A stretch of 64,000 nucleotides of DNA from Solea solea (GCF_958295425.1 NC_081139.1:16748388-16812387); one strand, 5' to 3'. Numbered from the stretch's first letter, positions 37,866-51,485 are shown. Notes: a model not told the origin generated them from the letters alone. Numbers and translations are program-made.

Positions 37866-38240
37866 AAAGGTTTGTTTTCACCAAGTGGAACAGTTCGGTT
37901 TGGTACAGTATTTTTATATATTTCCACTCTTTGGTACCTTTCCCTTGGGGTCCCAGAATAAAATGGTACGGTCTGATCAGAATTGAGCTAGACCGGCTCC
38001 ACCCACAAGCTATTCTCATACAGAGCTTGACATCTTGTTGAGACAAACGGCCACAAACCGAGCAGGAAAAAAAAAGTTGCTGGTTGCCCTCCATTGTCTG
38101 TCGTCCATCGTTGTTGCACCGGTACCCCATCTTCCAAGTAAAGATACTGTTCTCAGTCAAAACGCAAGCTTGACCCAGGGCTTTACCATTCCAAACTGTA
38201 CCATATTGTACCAAACTGAACCTTACCATGATGTAAGCAC
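37866..38240. mobile_element. possible MITE, GGTAC-rich ends
   Basis: The left end contains GTTCGGTTTGGTACAGTAT; the right end, read in reverse complement, contains GTTCAGTTTGGTACAATATGG. These are imperfect terminal inverted repeats of about 20 bases. Both sides also hold further internal GGTAC motifs (CTTTGGTACC, AATGGTACGG, CACCGGTACC). This arrangement is typical of short non-autonomous DNA transposons in fish. Exact ends and target-site duplication were not resolved. Confidence 0.55.
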
Positions 38241-40553
38241 AGCACAAGTTCACGTTGAATGCACCCTATCTGTCCTGAATGCGTCTTCAGATTGGGAACA
38301 CAGGTGACCACATTTTTTTCATGTGTAAATGCAATCTGACCTCAGGACGTATCAAAGACCAAATACAGAGCAAATAGTATTTTTTTTGCATTTTTCCGTG
38401 TCCATACCGTAATTTATCTGCAGCCAGAGCAACATTATTAACAGCATTTACACACTCGCCACATTCCTTTATTACTATTGGGTAAAATCTTATTTCATCG
38501 GGAAAGAACGCAGCAGAATGTGTCTCAAAAGCACACAGCGACACAAAAACATTGACAAAAGACACATGTGTACATATGTCAGACTCATCAAAACATAATT
38601 TAGTCCTCGCAAACAGACGGGTATGTGAGATCAGATCACACGTGGTCAAAGGACATGCATCAAGGATGCCTGTTAATACCAGTTGGGAATAGTTAACTTA
38701 ACGTTGCCTATGATAATATTATTATATAGGGTCTTGAATATAGGGAGTTGAAACACATTGAATTTGTACAGTTCACACAATCTTCTGAGTAAACACACAA
38801 GACTACAGAGAACAACTGTCAAAATCACAAACTGAGGAAGCAAACCTGTTACTGGAGTAAGAACACGACTTCAGAGATGGATACAGACACCCACACAGTG
38901 TGCATACACCCTTTGACTGCGTGTGTAAGCGTGCTCACAATAATGGGTGTGAACCCTCCAGGTGCTTTTGATTAGAAAACATCCTCTGGCGCATGACAAG
39001 GTTTTTATCAGCAACAAAGACGTTGCAATGCAGTATCCTTGTCATTTGCTATCCTCTTTTATTTCCCTGTTTTAAATGTGTTCAAAGTTCACAACCTCTT
39101 CCCCATGTTAAAGCAACTTCCTCAATAAACAACAGCCGTTTTATCTGCATCTACTTTCACACCATATTAGTGGGGAGAGGCAGGAGCGTCTCTTATGTCC
39201 CAGGGCTATCACACTGTGATAAGGGAACTGCTAAGTACTGGATGTCTTTATGTGCAGTCTGCACATGTGGATTATTTACAGGCTTTGGGGTTTCCTGCTG
39301 CTAAAGCCAGCTCTGGGTGTCTCGCAAATCCCAACTCAGAGCATCGCCACACAGCCACGTCTGCTCTGCGCTTCACCTTTTTACTGCACTTTTTTTTCAC
39401 ACACAACATTTTCCAGATATGTCTCTCCCTGTTGTCTCTTTACACAATTTTACTGAACCACAGTAACAATCAAGCACAGTATAGTAACAGCACTAATCCA
39501 GGTAGCATCTGAATCACTGCATTTGCTTCAAATGAGACAGAAACACGCTTCTCACTTCACATTGATAAAAAGGTTCAGAGAAAATAGACGATGTGATGAG
39601 GAAAACATTCAGGGGGGAATCACTCTCTTCGGGAGTGTCAGACAGTGGGAAACGATGGGGCCAGCGATGTTTGTTCAGGCTCATCAACAAAGAGACCTGC
39701 TCCTCTTGCTACAGCTGGGGAAGACCTTGAACGTGAAATGGTTTCAAGCAGATTGCTCCTAATTGCAAGAAGATGTGCAAGCAGGTGTAACTGGATCCCT
39801 GCGGCCACTTGGAGAAAAGGAGAATGAATGAGACCTGCATCTGTTTGTGTGTTTCCACTCGTGTGTGTGAAGACGAGTGTGCTTCAAGTGTATTTACTCA
39901 ACAGCCACGTTTCACCAGGCTTTATTAGGCAGGAGAGTGTAGCTCAGAGATAGCCGGCAACAACACGACTAATAGGTTAGCTCTTAATGTAGTCTGGCTT
40001 AGTTGACACTAGCCCCTCTGGCCTCACTCAGCAGCCTCTGTGGGGCTTTAGCACCGGCAGCCTAAATGTCAAGGTTATTTGCTTGACTTTCTGACTGATC
40101 GCAGGACATGTATCACTTCTGCTGCTTCCACCTCAAAGATGAGGCCCTTTGCTTCTCATCTGAAGGCCCAAGTCATTCTTTCCGTGCCCACTTGTCCGGA
40201 TAGGTGATAGAGATGTCGTGACTGCACATGCTCCCTGTAGCACAACACATTCTAGTCTAGTTGCAAAAGAGACAATCAAGAAGACGGTAACCATGGGTGC
40301 TTGCTTGTGGTTATGTGTACCGACACCAGCACAACCTCACTGCTTTAACAATACAAGGACATACAATGGGAGGGAACTCCTGGTGAAACTGCGTTCAACT
40401 GAGTGGAACTATAGACTGATGCAGAACCTTGTTTATGCACATATGGAAATATGTAGCGGCTTTCTATAGACACGGGAGAGAATGACCTAACACAGCCAAG
40501 AGGTTTGATAGAGATTTATTGAGTATGCAAATACTGTACATAGTTATAATATT

Positions 40554-40565
40554 CACTGTACAGTG
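40554..40565. other. perfect 12-bp palindrome
   Basis: CACTGTACAGTG is exactly self-complementary. A related ACTGTACA half-site lies 22 bases upstream. It may be chance. Confidence 0.6.
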
Positions 40566-41213
40566 TCATTTTAATTGAAATGCAATTCATTTTATTTTTT
40601 TGTTTTTTTTTTACATATCAGCGGATAACCTGTGAGGATCATGTCTATTCATATCAATTGCATTTTTTCCCCCTTCCTCTTTTCCTCAGTAATGCAGACA
40701 TTTATCTGCAATGCAAAGCAGCAAAAGTCTGGCTTCCCAGTAAGTATATAATTAATGCCATTTCCAAAAGCCACTCCACATGGAAAACAGGCCTTGATGC
40801 TCAAACCTTGCGCATTACAGGGCCCTCGCAACAACACTCTCCAATCTGTGTTTAGATTTCCAAACTAATTCATGTAGAATACATAAATAAATCAATGCTT
40901 TATACCCACTTCAAACCATTAGATTCCCTTCCTTCACTGCACTTTTCAACTAATCTATTAATATTTATGACAACACTAAACATTTCAAATGTCCACATTT
41001 AAACAATAAGGCAGTGTCTGCACTTACATAAGACAAAAACCTGACTTCAATAAAAAAAAAATGTTTTTTTCCCGTCCAACAACTTCTCCCTGTAACTGCT
41101 CCACTTTCCTCATTCTCTCCCCATAACAGGTAATGCTTTGCGCTGATAAATGTTTTTTTGGAGGAAAAAAATGACGGCAAGAAAAACAAGACGAAAGCAA
41201 AGTTATTAACTGT

Positions 41214-41420
41214 GAGTGGAGATAGAGAAGAGGGGCTGTGAAGCAGGACTGATGATGGAGGGAGTGGAGTGAAAAGAGGGAGAGGAGGGAGGGGGTAGAC
41301 AGATGGAGGAAGACAATAAGAGTGTGAAACAGAACAGAGAGGTAAAAGGGAGATAGGAAGAGAAGAGAAAGAGGGAAAAAAAAGAATACAGAAGACGGGA
41401 GGCATGGGTGGCTGGAGATG
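41214..41420. repeat. purine-rich tract (G/A), about 200 bp
   Basis: The plus strand is overwhelmingly G and A for about 200 bases (GAGGGAGGGGG, AGAAGAGAAAGAGGGAAAA and similar), followed by CpG-bearing sequence (CTACGCGATTGGGG, GGTACGAAGGGG, CACGCACCCC). Such tracts can adopt triplex structures. The long Ser/Leu/Pro frames on the minus strand are artefacts of it. Confidence 0.7.
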
Positions 41421-42059
41421 CAGTAGGGAGGGTAAACACTGCCCCAACTACGCGATTGGGGCACTCCGAGCCTGGTACGAAGGGGTCACGCACCCCAACT
41501 CCCCCCCCCAAGCCCAGCGAGGTCAGCTCAGCTATGCCGGCCTGACAGCTTCCGTTTGCTGTGTGCTCGACGTTTGTTTGGATTCCCCTAGCCTTGCTTA
41601 GCCAGCAGCTTAAAAACAGATGGCTACAGAAGGTCCCTCTTCAGAGCGGCCTGGATCAGAAAATCACACCAAGGAAAAGTACACAAGCTGGAGACAAAAC
41701 ACACAGCCGCACAGCGAGCACACACATGCAAATGACATGGATTGTCAGAGTTGCGCATGCTGCAAATGGGAGGATGGCAAATAAGGTTTTGCTTGCGACA
41801 AACACTTATTTCATTACTGGGGGTAAAAAAAAAAAACGCATGCAAAGGCACAACGAAGAGGCCCACGCAACATCATGCAAGTGGATACAGACACACACAC
41901 GCACAGTGTCATCTTATTACACCAAACAACTTCCTGGGATGATTCAATAACTGAGTAGATCTCAGTGAAAGCATTTCCATACCCTGCCATTATTAAACGA
42001 ATACTGTGTTTATTACAGCTTTAGTGTGGTGTAAACTCATAAACACCCTCCCAGAGTAC

Positions 42060-42400
42060 AAGAGGAGCTGTCAACTAAATATTGTTTCTCTCATGAGTCG
42101 CTCTTCCACCTCAATTACGCCTTTCAACTTCACAGGCTCAGTATGATAAAGTGGCAGTAAAAATCATTCACATTAATACACCATTGTGCATCTGCTGCTA
42201 AAGGTAATTAAAGAAGTAAATGACTCATAAGAATAGACATATTAGCCGCAAAATGAAAGGCAACTGGGCTGCCTCATGAAAATATGTACCATTAAGATAC
42301 TGCATTTTCATATTGGGGTAATCAGCTCCACTAGCCTGATGCTGATTTAATCCACTCCAGTGGAAAGCCTATCAGCGCACAGCCGCGTGTCACTGTCTCT
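42060..42400. promoter_or_regulatory. candidate conserved noncoding element
   Basis: High-complexity AT-rich block with CTCAATTACGCC, TCACATTAATACACC, AAGGTAATTAAAG and TGATTTAATCC. Repeat-free. Composition only. Confidence 0.28.
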
Positions 42401-44555
42401 TATGTCTGCCCGCCAAGAGCCAGGCATTCTACTTCGACATTGCCTGTGAATGACTCCACTAAAGGAGGGAGGTCACACACAGGCAAATCAGTCGGAGGAG
42501 CAGTCATAAGGTGTCATTTAGAGGCAGATGGAGAAAAAGAGTAAAAAAAGGAAAAAAATAACTATGAGGTTGCGAGGGGGATATAAAGAGCTTAAAGGAG
42601 TAATAAAAAAATAAGACGGCAAAAGCACAAACGATCTGGGAACAATGCAGCAGAAAGATCTCAGTAGCCCCTCTCTCCCTGACCTTAGCTTTTTCTTCTG
42701 AACATATGATGCCTTGGGATGCCCACTGCTGAATACGCCTGTAATATCCGTCAAGTTGATAAAGTGGGAAGAAAAGAGCAGAGGAATGTGCTGTGTATAC
42801 TTAGGTGGACTGTTAGAAAACACACACTTCCTCCCGATTGCACCTTTGGTAGAAGTGTTGCATCACTTTTGTAGCAAGGAGTGTTGTGCTTGGGAAAATC
42901 GGGCGCTTCCAAAACCCAGCGTGAGACCTAGAATACTGTGAAAAGATTTTATCATGCTCGAATGATATTGTTTAGAATGGGAAGATCAATCTGCGCTGGT
43001 CTCATAGACAGAGGACTCAACATTATTGATACACTCAAGACATATAATACAGAGTAGGACCTGTAAAACCTCCTAAATCTTACAATTTAGTTCTGGTGAA
43101 TATAGATGAATGTGGTCTGAACACAGCTATAGGACAAGGCTTGTGGAGGGAAACAGTGATCAGACAGTTCCAGTGTTTGGCGCCTGAACCCCACTGTATG
43201 TCCTTTGTTGTGCAGTGACCCCTCTCTGGACTCTGCACCACGGGGCATGTTGATTAACTCTGTGTAGATGCAAAAGTAACTCATCTCGATGAGTAACCCT
43301 TCTGATCAGTGAAGCAGACAATTGAGCATGACACTGCCCAAAGCTTGTCTTTTTCTTGCTTGATTCCAAGATTTGGAATGACATCTGCCCAGACAACAGA
43401 TTGATATCTGCTCCTGCTGATTCCACTAAGAAACCACTCAAAAAACATCAGTTATAGTCCCTAAATAGTTATGCTGTATGTATCTGCTAACAGCCATAAC
43501 AGCTTTCTGGACATTTTCTACAGTATGTCTTCTGGCTGTGATGTCTGCTGCCTTGAACTGTCCTGACCGAAGACCTAACACATCAGGAGCTGCTGAGGGA
43601 GAATTCCCTGCATGTGCGTGTGTTTGTGGAGAGCGAGAGTTCCTCCCTTGGAGAGGATTTTCTATAAATCACAGACGAGCCCAATTGGCTATGGATTGAG
43701 TTGCAGCGGGGAGAGACAGCTCCCTGGGAATAGCAGTGTCTCTGTTGAAGTCATTCCAAGATGGGTAATATGATCTGATGCCGCCAGGAATAAAGGAAGG
43801 GAAGAGGAAGGCAAAAAAAAATCTGATTGCTGTGGCCATAAAGAGGAATAATCTCCACCAGGGTCCAGACAGATCACACGTCAAACTGGACAGTAATGTA
43901 TTATGGTCTCAGGCAGATGATGTGACACGTGGTGGGCCTCACTGTTTTGTTGGTTCCAAAACTGTTTCTTCTACTACTGCAGGGATCATTAACTTTCACT
44001 GACTTGGTATGAAGATGTGGAAGACAAAGACACAAAAGTTTGGCAGTTCTGCCAAAGAGAATTAGGATCCTCCCCTATCTCAGTTTTACAACAATGACGG
44101 CTTTAAAGACAGACAACAGTTAGAGCATTATAAGGCATTGGTACCATGTTTATTTTCTACCTAGATAATAATGCAAATGCACACTTACAGCATGTAATAA
44201 GTATAAAATAACTGTTTAAAGAGAGGTGCAAACCAATGTCATATTCTTCTGTGTTTTATGGCAACTACAGCATGTATATTGTTGCATTATTGCGTCCTTA
44301 TTTCACTTTCCTTTTAACACCATAACGTCTATCTCATCCTGTCTTGTCCCTTCCTTCCGACTATGCCTTTGACTAATGGCTTTTATTGATATCATACAAT
44401 AAAAACACCTGGCTGAAGATCCCTTCATGACAAATGAAGCTCGAAGAATCCCATGACTGTGAACTGTGTGTTTAAGCAACATGAGCTTAACTTTGTCTGT
44501 GAATTCAGACAATTGATCTCCGAATGACTATCAATCCATTATGCAGCACTTATTC

Positions 44556-44808
44556 TTTGTGGGTTGTGGGGGGGAAGTGGAGAACAATCCCAGCTGACAC
44601 TGAGTGAGAACCTGGATGGGTCACCAGCCTATCACAAACCCAACATACAGAGACAAACAACCATTCACCCTCATGTTCACACTTTGGGTCGATTTGGAGG
44701 CGGGAGGATGTGGAGGAAACCTGAACTCAACACAGAATGGTACTTGATCAGATCAGTGTTCCAACTGAGAACCTTTTTGCTTTGAGTCACCAGAGGTAAC
44801 CAGTGCTT
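44556..44808 (+). mobile_element. RTE/Rex3-like fish repeat, degraded copy
   Basis: GGGTTGTGGGGGGGAAGTGG, CAATCCCAGCTGACA, GGGTCACCAGCCTATCACA, ACAGAGACAAACAACCATTC, GATGTGGAGGAAACCTGA and GAACCTTTTTGC occur in the same order as in the copies at 51225 and 53572. This copy lacks the CATCC tail but extends further at the right side. Family name inferred from the tail type of its relatives. Confidence 0.65.
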
Positions 44809-46262
44809 TCCCAGGCAAAAACCCTCCCAACACCAAACTCCAAGGATATTCAAATTCAAAGATGGCACCAACAGGAGGCCATTTCACATTACACAGCTGC
44901 TGAAATGCCAATTTACTTGTTCATATTTACTGTTCATTGTAAGTCACCTGCTGTTGACAAATGTTTAACTTGTGGTAACTTTTGAGATAACTAGCTGATA
45001 AATGAACGTGATGAATGAACATGTAAATCACACTTCATCGGGGAAGCCCAGATGTTAAAACATGAGACTATAGCCCACATCTAAGCATGAATCAGGAAAT
45101 AAAGGTTATGTGCCATTTTCAGGAAGTGCTGATAACACTACCAACAGGATTAAACCCATTTAAAAGACACACAGAGGACTTTGAAATTCCTTTAGCTTCA
45201 AGATAAAGCTTGATCGCTGGTTGTTAAAGAACTGCCTATCCACCACCCGAGAAAAATTGTTGGGTGCTCGTATAGGCCAAGACTTGAGATTAGATTGGCA
45301 CTGGCTGACCACATTCGTAATTTGCAGTTCTCATTTTACAAATCCTTTTTCTCCTCAGTCGTTTTCCTGAGTGTTTATGGACTAACATGGTAAAAAAAGT
45401 CCTTTGGGTGTAAGCACTTTTCTAAACTTTAATTAACATGCAGAAAGCACTGTGGTGACAGAATTGACCGCCCTCAATCTGCCTGAGCCACCTTCAGCTT
45501 TAGGCGCTGAGACCTGCAGGCTGCAGGCTTCAATGAATGTTGAGGGAGAAGATGATCACAGCTCAAATTAAGTTATGCACGAGGCTTGAAGGGCTTACGC
45601 GGAAATATAACACTCGGAGAGACTGAGGAAATAGAAGAGGGAAAAAACTGTGGTTAAATAAACTGATTTCAATGCCATTTAAATTAGCGCAACTGGGTGA
45701 GTAATTTGTCCAGATGTTGGATTTTCATTGATGACGGAACATTGCATACACACAATAAATCACACATCCTCGCCCCGGGTTTTGAGACAGAAGACACTCA
45801 GTATCACAGTTGTTAGAGTGAAGAGGTGGTGAAAGTAGAATGCAGGTGGTACAAGTAGCCCAAACAACAAGCACTGCAGGAACCAAGGGCATGTGGGCTA
45901 TAGAGCTGCTGGGGTGGTGGGCAGGGAAATGACAGACTGCTGTTCAACTCCATTAGCTGCTATGTGAGAGGGGTGCATCTAGCAGCACACGACCTGTGAA
46001 GAATCTAAGATCTCGCTTTATCTCGGAATGGGGACTGCCGCATTAATTCGAGGAAACTGTAATCTCTCAAGCAAATCTAATTACTCTCATTAAGTGCAAG
46101 AAGAAAACTGCCTCTGTAATAAGTATGTATAAAAAGTATTTATTACCAATAATCACCTCTTTAATATGAGCGAGCTTACAACAGCTTTTATTTTTGCTGA
46201 TTAAGTTTAAAAAACGGGGAAACAAGGAAGGGCACGTGCTCACGGATGCATACACATGGCAT

Positions 46263-46336
46263 TTAGACACACACACACACACACACAGAGAGACACGCAC
46301 GCCTTCAAACACACACACACGCACGCACAAACACAC
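46263..46336. repeat. (CA)n microsatellites with interruptions
   Basis: Several CA runs interrupted by GAGAGACACGCACG and CTTCAAA. Confidence 0.92.
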
Positions 46337-49300
46337 AGTAATACACAGCTCATGGAGTTTATGAGAGCGGTTGATACAGTGATTAAAGGGGAGGGTATAG
46401 AGAGATACAGCGCTTCAGGGCCTTGGAGAGGACATGCCTCACCTAGTCATAAAAACACACCTCTGTCTTTAAGCCTGTGCTACAATCGCTCTCAATAGGT
46501 TCACCTGGAGGTGAATTGCTAAAGAATTTACATGCAAAGCAGCACATATCATCACACAGGCCGCGCACTTGTGCATGCAGTTACACTGTAACGTGGCACA
46601 CACTCACTGACCACTCCATGCAGCATTTGTGACAATTTGTGAGCTGAATGGCCTGACCCGGGGCAGACTCTCATGGAACAATGCTGTGAAACACACACAT
46701 CTGCTGCTGAGTTTTTTTTAGTTTTTTCACTCTCTCATTTGCATAATTTGTGTATCTACAAGCCCAACTATTCCACCAAACAGCCACCAGTGTGTTAATG
46801 TTAAGCATGAATGTTTTTTGAACAGTAAATAAAGCTAAATAACACTGTGGGCATAATGACTCCAATGGAAGGTAAAGTCTTTGCTCTTCTTCCAGGATAT
46901 GACATCATTCCACACAGTGCAAGCTGCCAACTATAATTGCTTTGCTGGTAAATGGGGGATACACAGATTTCTTCCCTCTGCCTTTCTAATCTTTATTCAC
47001 ATAACCAATTAACATCTAAAAAAAGACGGGCAAAAAAATACAGCAAGAGTGAACAAAAACATCAAAATGGGAGTGATAAAAACAATTTGCCTCCACAAAT
47101 CAATTAGAATGAAGGGTCAGTGGGTCATTCGTTTGCTGCTTCAGCATAATTACCTGTTTTTCCCACCCCTTGTTCTCATTTACTTCTTTATTCATCTGGG
47201 ACAGCGACCAAAAGAACACACTTTTTTTTGTCATTGAGTATTTAAATTAAACACTGATTCCTGTGAGAAAACGTCTGTCAAGCTACGTGGCAAAAGCTAA
47301 TGTGCTCCAAAAACAAACTGCCCTGGAGCAAAAATGAGTAAATTACACTACGTTGCGGCCTACATACATACATAGTGGAAAATGTCTGTCTAATTTGCCC
47401 CAGTCGGGATAAGAATAAGTAAATAAATAACAATAGATATATAAATCCCATTGGAAATGATAACAATTTTTGTTTGTGATATGAACTACTGTATCAAAAT
47501 ATGCAGAACAGGCTTCCCCCTCTGCCTCTGCTTAAAGTGAATGACTGGCAAGAGAACAGTGCTGTCTTGCTGTAGCTACAAATCACTGCGAGTGCTGCTT
47601 TGACTGTCTATCGAATAGGCCACATCCACTCCTGTCTCTCCTGTCTGCAGTGATTCATAGTCAGAGAAAGGAGGAGGTGAGATGGGGAGGAGGAGAAGGA
47701 TCATGGCTGACGATAAAGATGCTCTTTCCCTCCTTTGAAGGGAAGCTATAAAGACATTTATAAACTGTGTTGCTCCCATATAAAGAAAAAGAAAAAGGTG
47801 TTGGTCTTCTAATAGACAGAAGCGTTTATCATGTTTAACATATAAAAGCCGACCTAGTTAGTGCGCCTGCGGAATATCACATTAACACATTGTAAACATC
47901 CACCCATAAAGATAATTATTTTGATTGCAAGACTCTTGTGAGTTTTTTCCTTCCCCTCCTCAACATCTGGTTAAAATATGGGGCAAACAAGTGCTGGCTT
48001 CCTGGCTCCCGCTCAGGTGGTTAAAACAGACTTGTGCATATACAGTAATTTCCTTTTTTTCCCCCCTTCCACTACTGTAGATTACTTTTTTCTTTTTTTT
48101 TCTTTTTGGGTGTGTTTTTGGTGAGTCAGCAAGAAACGCAGGAGCTGTGGCTCCCCACATCACACCTGCCAGGAAGTGATCCTTTTCTCTCCTGCCACAG
48201 AGGCTGCTGGGATATGCCGAGACACGCAGCTGTAGCCTGAGCATACAGTGTGATGTGCCTGCAGACGGGGCATGGGCAGGCACGTGCACAGTGGCAGCTT
48301 TTCCACTCACCAGTCTATGGTAATGTTGTCGAATAAGAGAAACAACACAACAGCACTGTTCCTCTGATGAGCAAAGAGGACATGGACGCATGCAGGCCAA
48401 GCTGCACTCACTGGACCCTCTGCTGGACACCTTGGTCATTTCTCCAAACTGTCTGATTCACTTCTGGACTGTCTATTTTGAATTTAATTGTTTCAATAAT
48501 CGTTAACTAGCAGACCATTAAAAAAATTGTGATCTAGTAACACAGTATCTCAGCAATAATATTACTGTTTTGTGAATTGCAATGCTTACACTACTCATTA
48601 CTGGGTAAAGTAATAATATTACCATAATAAACTACTGGTGTTGCTGCCCAATCACTTGACTAAATACACAAGCTAGACATTTTCTCATAATCAGAATCCA
48701 TGGCTTGCTTTTTTTTTTTTTTTTAAAGCATGTCCTCATGCACTCAGTTGTGAAAAAGGCCAGACAGAGGACAGTTGATGCCTTAAGTGCGGAGCAGAGC
48801 ACAAGAGACTGTGATAATTGACCAAGATGCTGCTGCCACCGAGTCCCCTGTCCCCTCACCCCCGAATCCCAGCGGCCCCGTTTTCAATTTAACACAAGTC
48901 CTGACCAGATTTCACACATTGAAGGGGTAAGGCACATGTTTGACACTTTTACATCGGACGCACAGCTTTCAGCTGATTAGAAAAAATATACTTCCCCTCC
49001 TGCCTCACTCTTTCTCACACTGTATGGCGAGTGGTAATGTGAGAGGGGTGTCCACTTCCTGTCCCCCTCCTCTCCCTCCAAATCAACCACAAATAACTCA
49101 CAGCTTCCTGCGCCTATCTTGATTTCACTGCAGAAGATAAGGACACCATTTATTGTTTTCATTGAGTTCGAGTGCTAAGACAGAGAGCGCCAAATTACTC
49201 TCAGATCGAGATAAATACACCCCAAATCGCTAATTCAATCCGTCTTCCACGCCGGTGCTGTTTTGAAGAGAGTGGGGAATTACAAAAGATCACATTGTGA

Positions 49301-50189
49301 AACCAGAGTCCGCCGGTGTGATATCTGCTGAAGACCTCATCAAATTGAGAAGAGCAGCAAACTGCAACTTGAGTCTGAACTCCCTCTAGAAAAGCAGAGA
49401 CCTGCTGTGATATGTCTGTGTATTAAATCTGGAACGTGCATCCTTCATCACAATGACGTAAAATAATAAGGCAAACTAAATATGAATCATAATTTGGGGG
49501 GGGTTTTAGCCTTTGTGGCACAGCGTGGAGCTGGAAATCAGCGCATCGATGTTTGTGGAGTGCAGCGCTGCCCCAGGTAGCGGCGAGCAGAGGACTGAGA
49601 GTATTTACTGATGTGGTTATCTTGTCCTGTGACAGGCAGGATCACTCAATCAGCCAGCGCGGCCTGAGCTCAGGCAAGCATTACATGCATATCCCTATAT
49701 ACTTCTGGGGAGGAGGCGTCAGCCAAGCCAAATCTGATCAACAAATGCAGTTCCCCTGTGCCACAGCGATCTGAGATGAAGATGATATTATGGGGAAGTG
49801 AGCAAAGTGATGGAGACAGCAGAGGGGGAAGCTGAGAGGGGGGGGGGGATGGTGGGGTACGAAAGAAAGAATAAGGAAAGGAGGCAGGGTGAGAACCTTG
49901 CTCAGGTTCTTAAAGGCAAAGTGTCCTCTCCACTGGAGAACAAGAAGATAGTGATATATTTTAATAAGAAGTTGCGCTTGCAACACTGCCTTTACTAGAT
50001 CAAAGAACGCAGCATTTATATGCTGGAGACAGCCTCACATTAATTATGGAAAAAAAAAACTTGAATAAAAAAATAAAAAGTTGTCTGTCCAGCCGAGTTA
50101 CATACCAATTAAAAACACAATCCTGGCAGAGTCCACCTGACATTTTGCAATGATTCCTTTAAAAATTACTGACATGTACATGTTATTAA

Positions 50190-50770
50190 AAGGGTAGAGA
50201 AATTTGCATTTAGCGATGAGGAAAAATAAATATAGTGTTGAGTGTGCAGATAAGAGCATAGTAATTAGGAACCGACATTGCGCTGGTGGAAAACATTTGA
50301 TGAATAAACCTGGACTAGTTTGCTGCTTTCCCTTGTTGCCCTACAGATATTTTACATTATTTAATCCAAAATACCATCTTTCTGATTCTAACTTTTCTTT
50401 TGCATGTTAATGTTTAATAAGAGCCTTTGGCTATCTGTGGGCACAATTATTAGATATCCGCAGAGAGAAATTGAAAAATTAATCATACTCTCCATTTTGT
50501 GTTTCTCTGATCCATTGGAAATGGCTCTAAGAGCCACGGCGTCTCCGCCGTCACAGGCTTCATCTAAACACAATCAGTCGGCTGCCAAAGATGTGTTGCT
50601 TGTGCAACGGAGACAGTTGCATCAATGCGGTAATCAACTGATTATTTATATGTTGGCACTTGTCCTGGTACACAACAACACTGATAAGCCTGTTGAAAGT
50701 GGTGATGATAATGGAGGTGTTTGTCCCGGGCCTGACATATGGAAAACGAAGTCTCTGTGTGTTTAATTAT
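50190..50770. promoter_or_regulatory. candidate conserved noncoding element
   Basis: Nearly 600 bases of high-complexity sequence with AGTAATTAGGAACCG, ATGTTAATGTTTAATAAG, CAATTATTAGATATCC, AAAATTAATCATAC and ATCAACTGATTATTTATATG. An open frame of 120 codons on the plus strand (50404-50766) has no recognisable product; such frames are common in constrained noncoding DNA. It includes the paired hairpins at 50523-50551. Confidence 0.33.
50523..50551. other. two adjacent perfect mini-hairpins
   Basis: GGCTC-TAA-GAGCC (50523-50535) is followed immediately by ACGGCG-TCTC-CGCCGT (50536-50551). Both are perfect stems. The second has four CpG in an otherwise AT-rich block. Confidence 0.75.
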
Positions 50771-51224
50771 CCAAAATATCACAGAGTTTAAAAACAAAGC
50801 GGCGCCGTGGGTACAGACAGCAGGGAAATATCTCTCCACTGGGCCTGAGAACATACTGTTTGACGACACATTAACATGCTAACGTAGTCCTGGAATAACA
50901 TATATAGAGCTATAATAGGATGCATATCCACTGACAGCAGTAAAAAAAAAAAAATTGCTCAGACCAGATGTCCTGTGTAGTGATAGTCTATTTCCATCCA
51001 ACTCATTTATCCATGTGTGGTACCTGTAGGTTTGAATAATTCTTGTTTTGGCCCTTGCCACTACTGTATACTGCCTATGCTAATTTACAAACGGGCATTA
51101 AGTTGAAGTAGATGGAGGACTTTATTCAATACAGTGTCACGTGTGGAAACTTTATCCTTAAAAAGTCATTTACTGGTATGACAGACTGAATTTTATGATG
51201 TGGGCTTTTCACTGAGCTGCAAAT

Positions 51225-51485
51225 TCATCCATCCATCCATCCATAATCTACCGCTTTATCCTCCACATGAGGGTTGTGGGTCACTGGAGCCAATCCCAGC
51301 TGAGACAGGGCGAAAGGTGGAGTCGCACCCCGGACAGATCGCCAGTCCATCGTACGCCCGACACACAGAGACGACCAACCATTCACTCTCACATTCACAC
51401 CTACGGTGAATTTCGAGTGTTCAAATAACCTCTGCATGTTTTCAGACTGTGGGAGGAAACCAGAGTACCCGAATACACCACCCAT
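51225..51485 (+). mobile_element. RTE/Rex3-like fish repeat with CATCC tail
   Basis: It begins with CATCCATCCATCCAT (a GATG tail in reverse), then CTACCGCTTTATCCTCCACA, AATCCCAGCTGAGACAGG, GCACCCCGGACAGATCGCC, AACCATTCACTCTCACATTC, and GACTGTGGGAGGAAACC. This is one of the commonest interspersed repeats of teleost genomes. Its GATG tail suggests an RTE/Rex3-type LINE 3' end or a SINE using it. In element orientation it is on the minus strand; coordinates are given as read. Confidence 0.75.

Noticed and set aside
40965..41511. Three overlapping long minus-strand frames rich in Ser, Leu and Pro
   Set aside because: All are products of the purine-rich tract at 41214-41420.
47960..48439. 159-codon open frame on the minus strand, with a good donor-like site GACTG|GTGAGT at about 48310
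   Set aside because: It does not resemble the FOXP1 N-terminus, contains a poly-Lys artefact from a T-rich tract, and has no supporting acceptor. It was kept only as a weak possibility for a noncoding exon.
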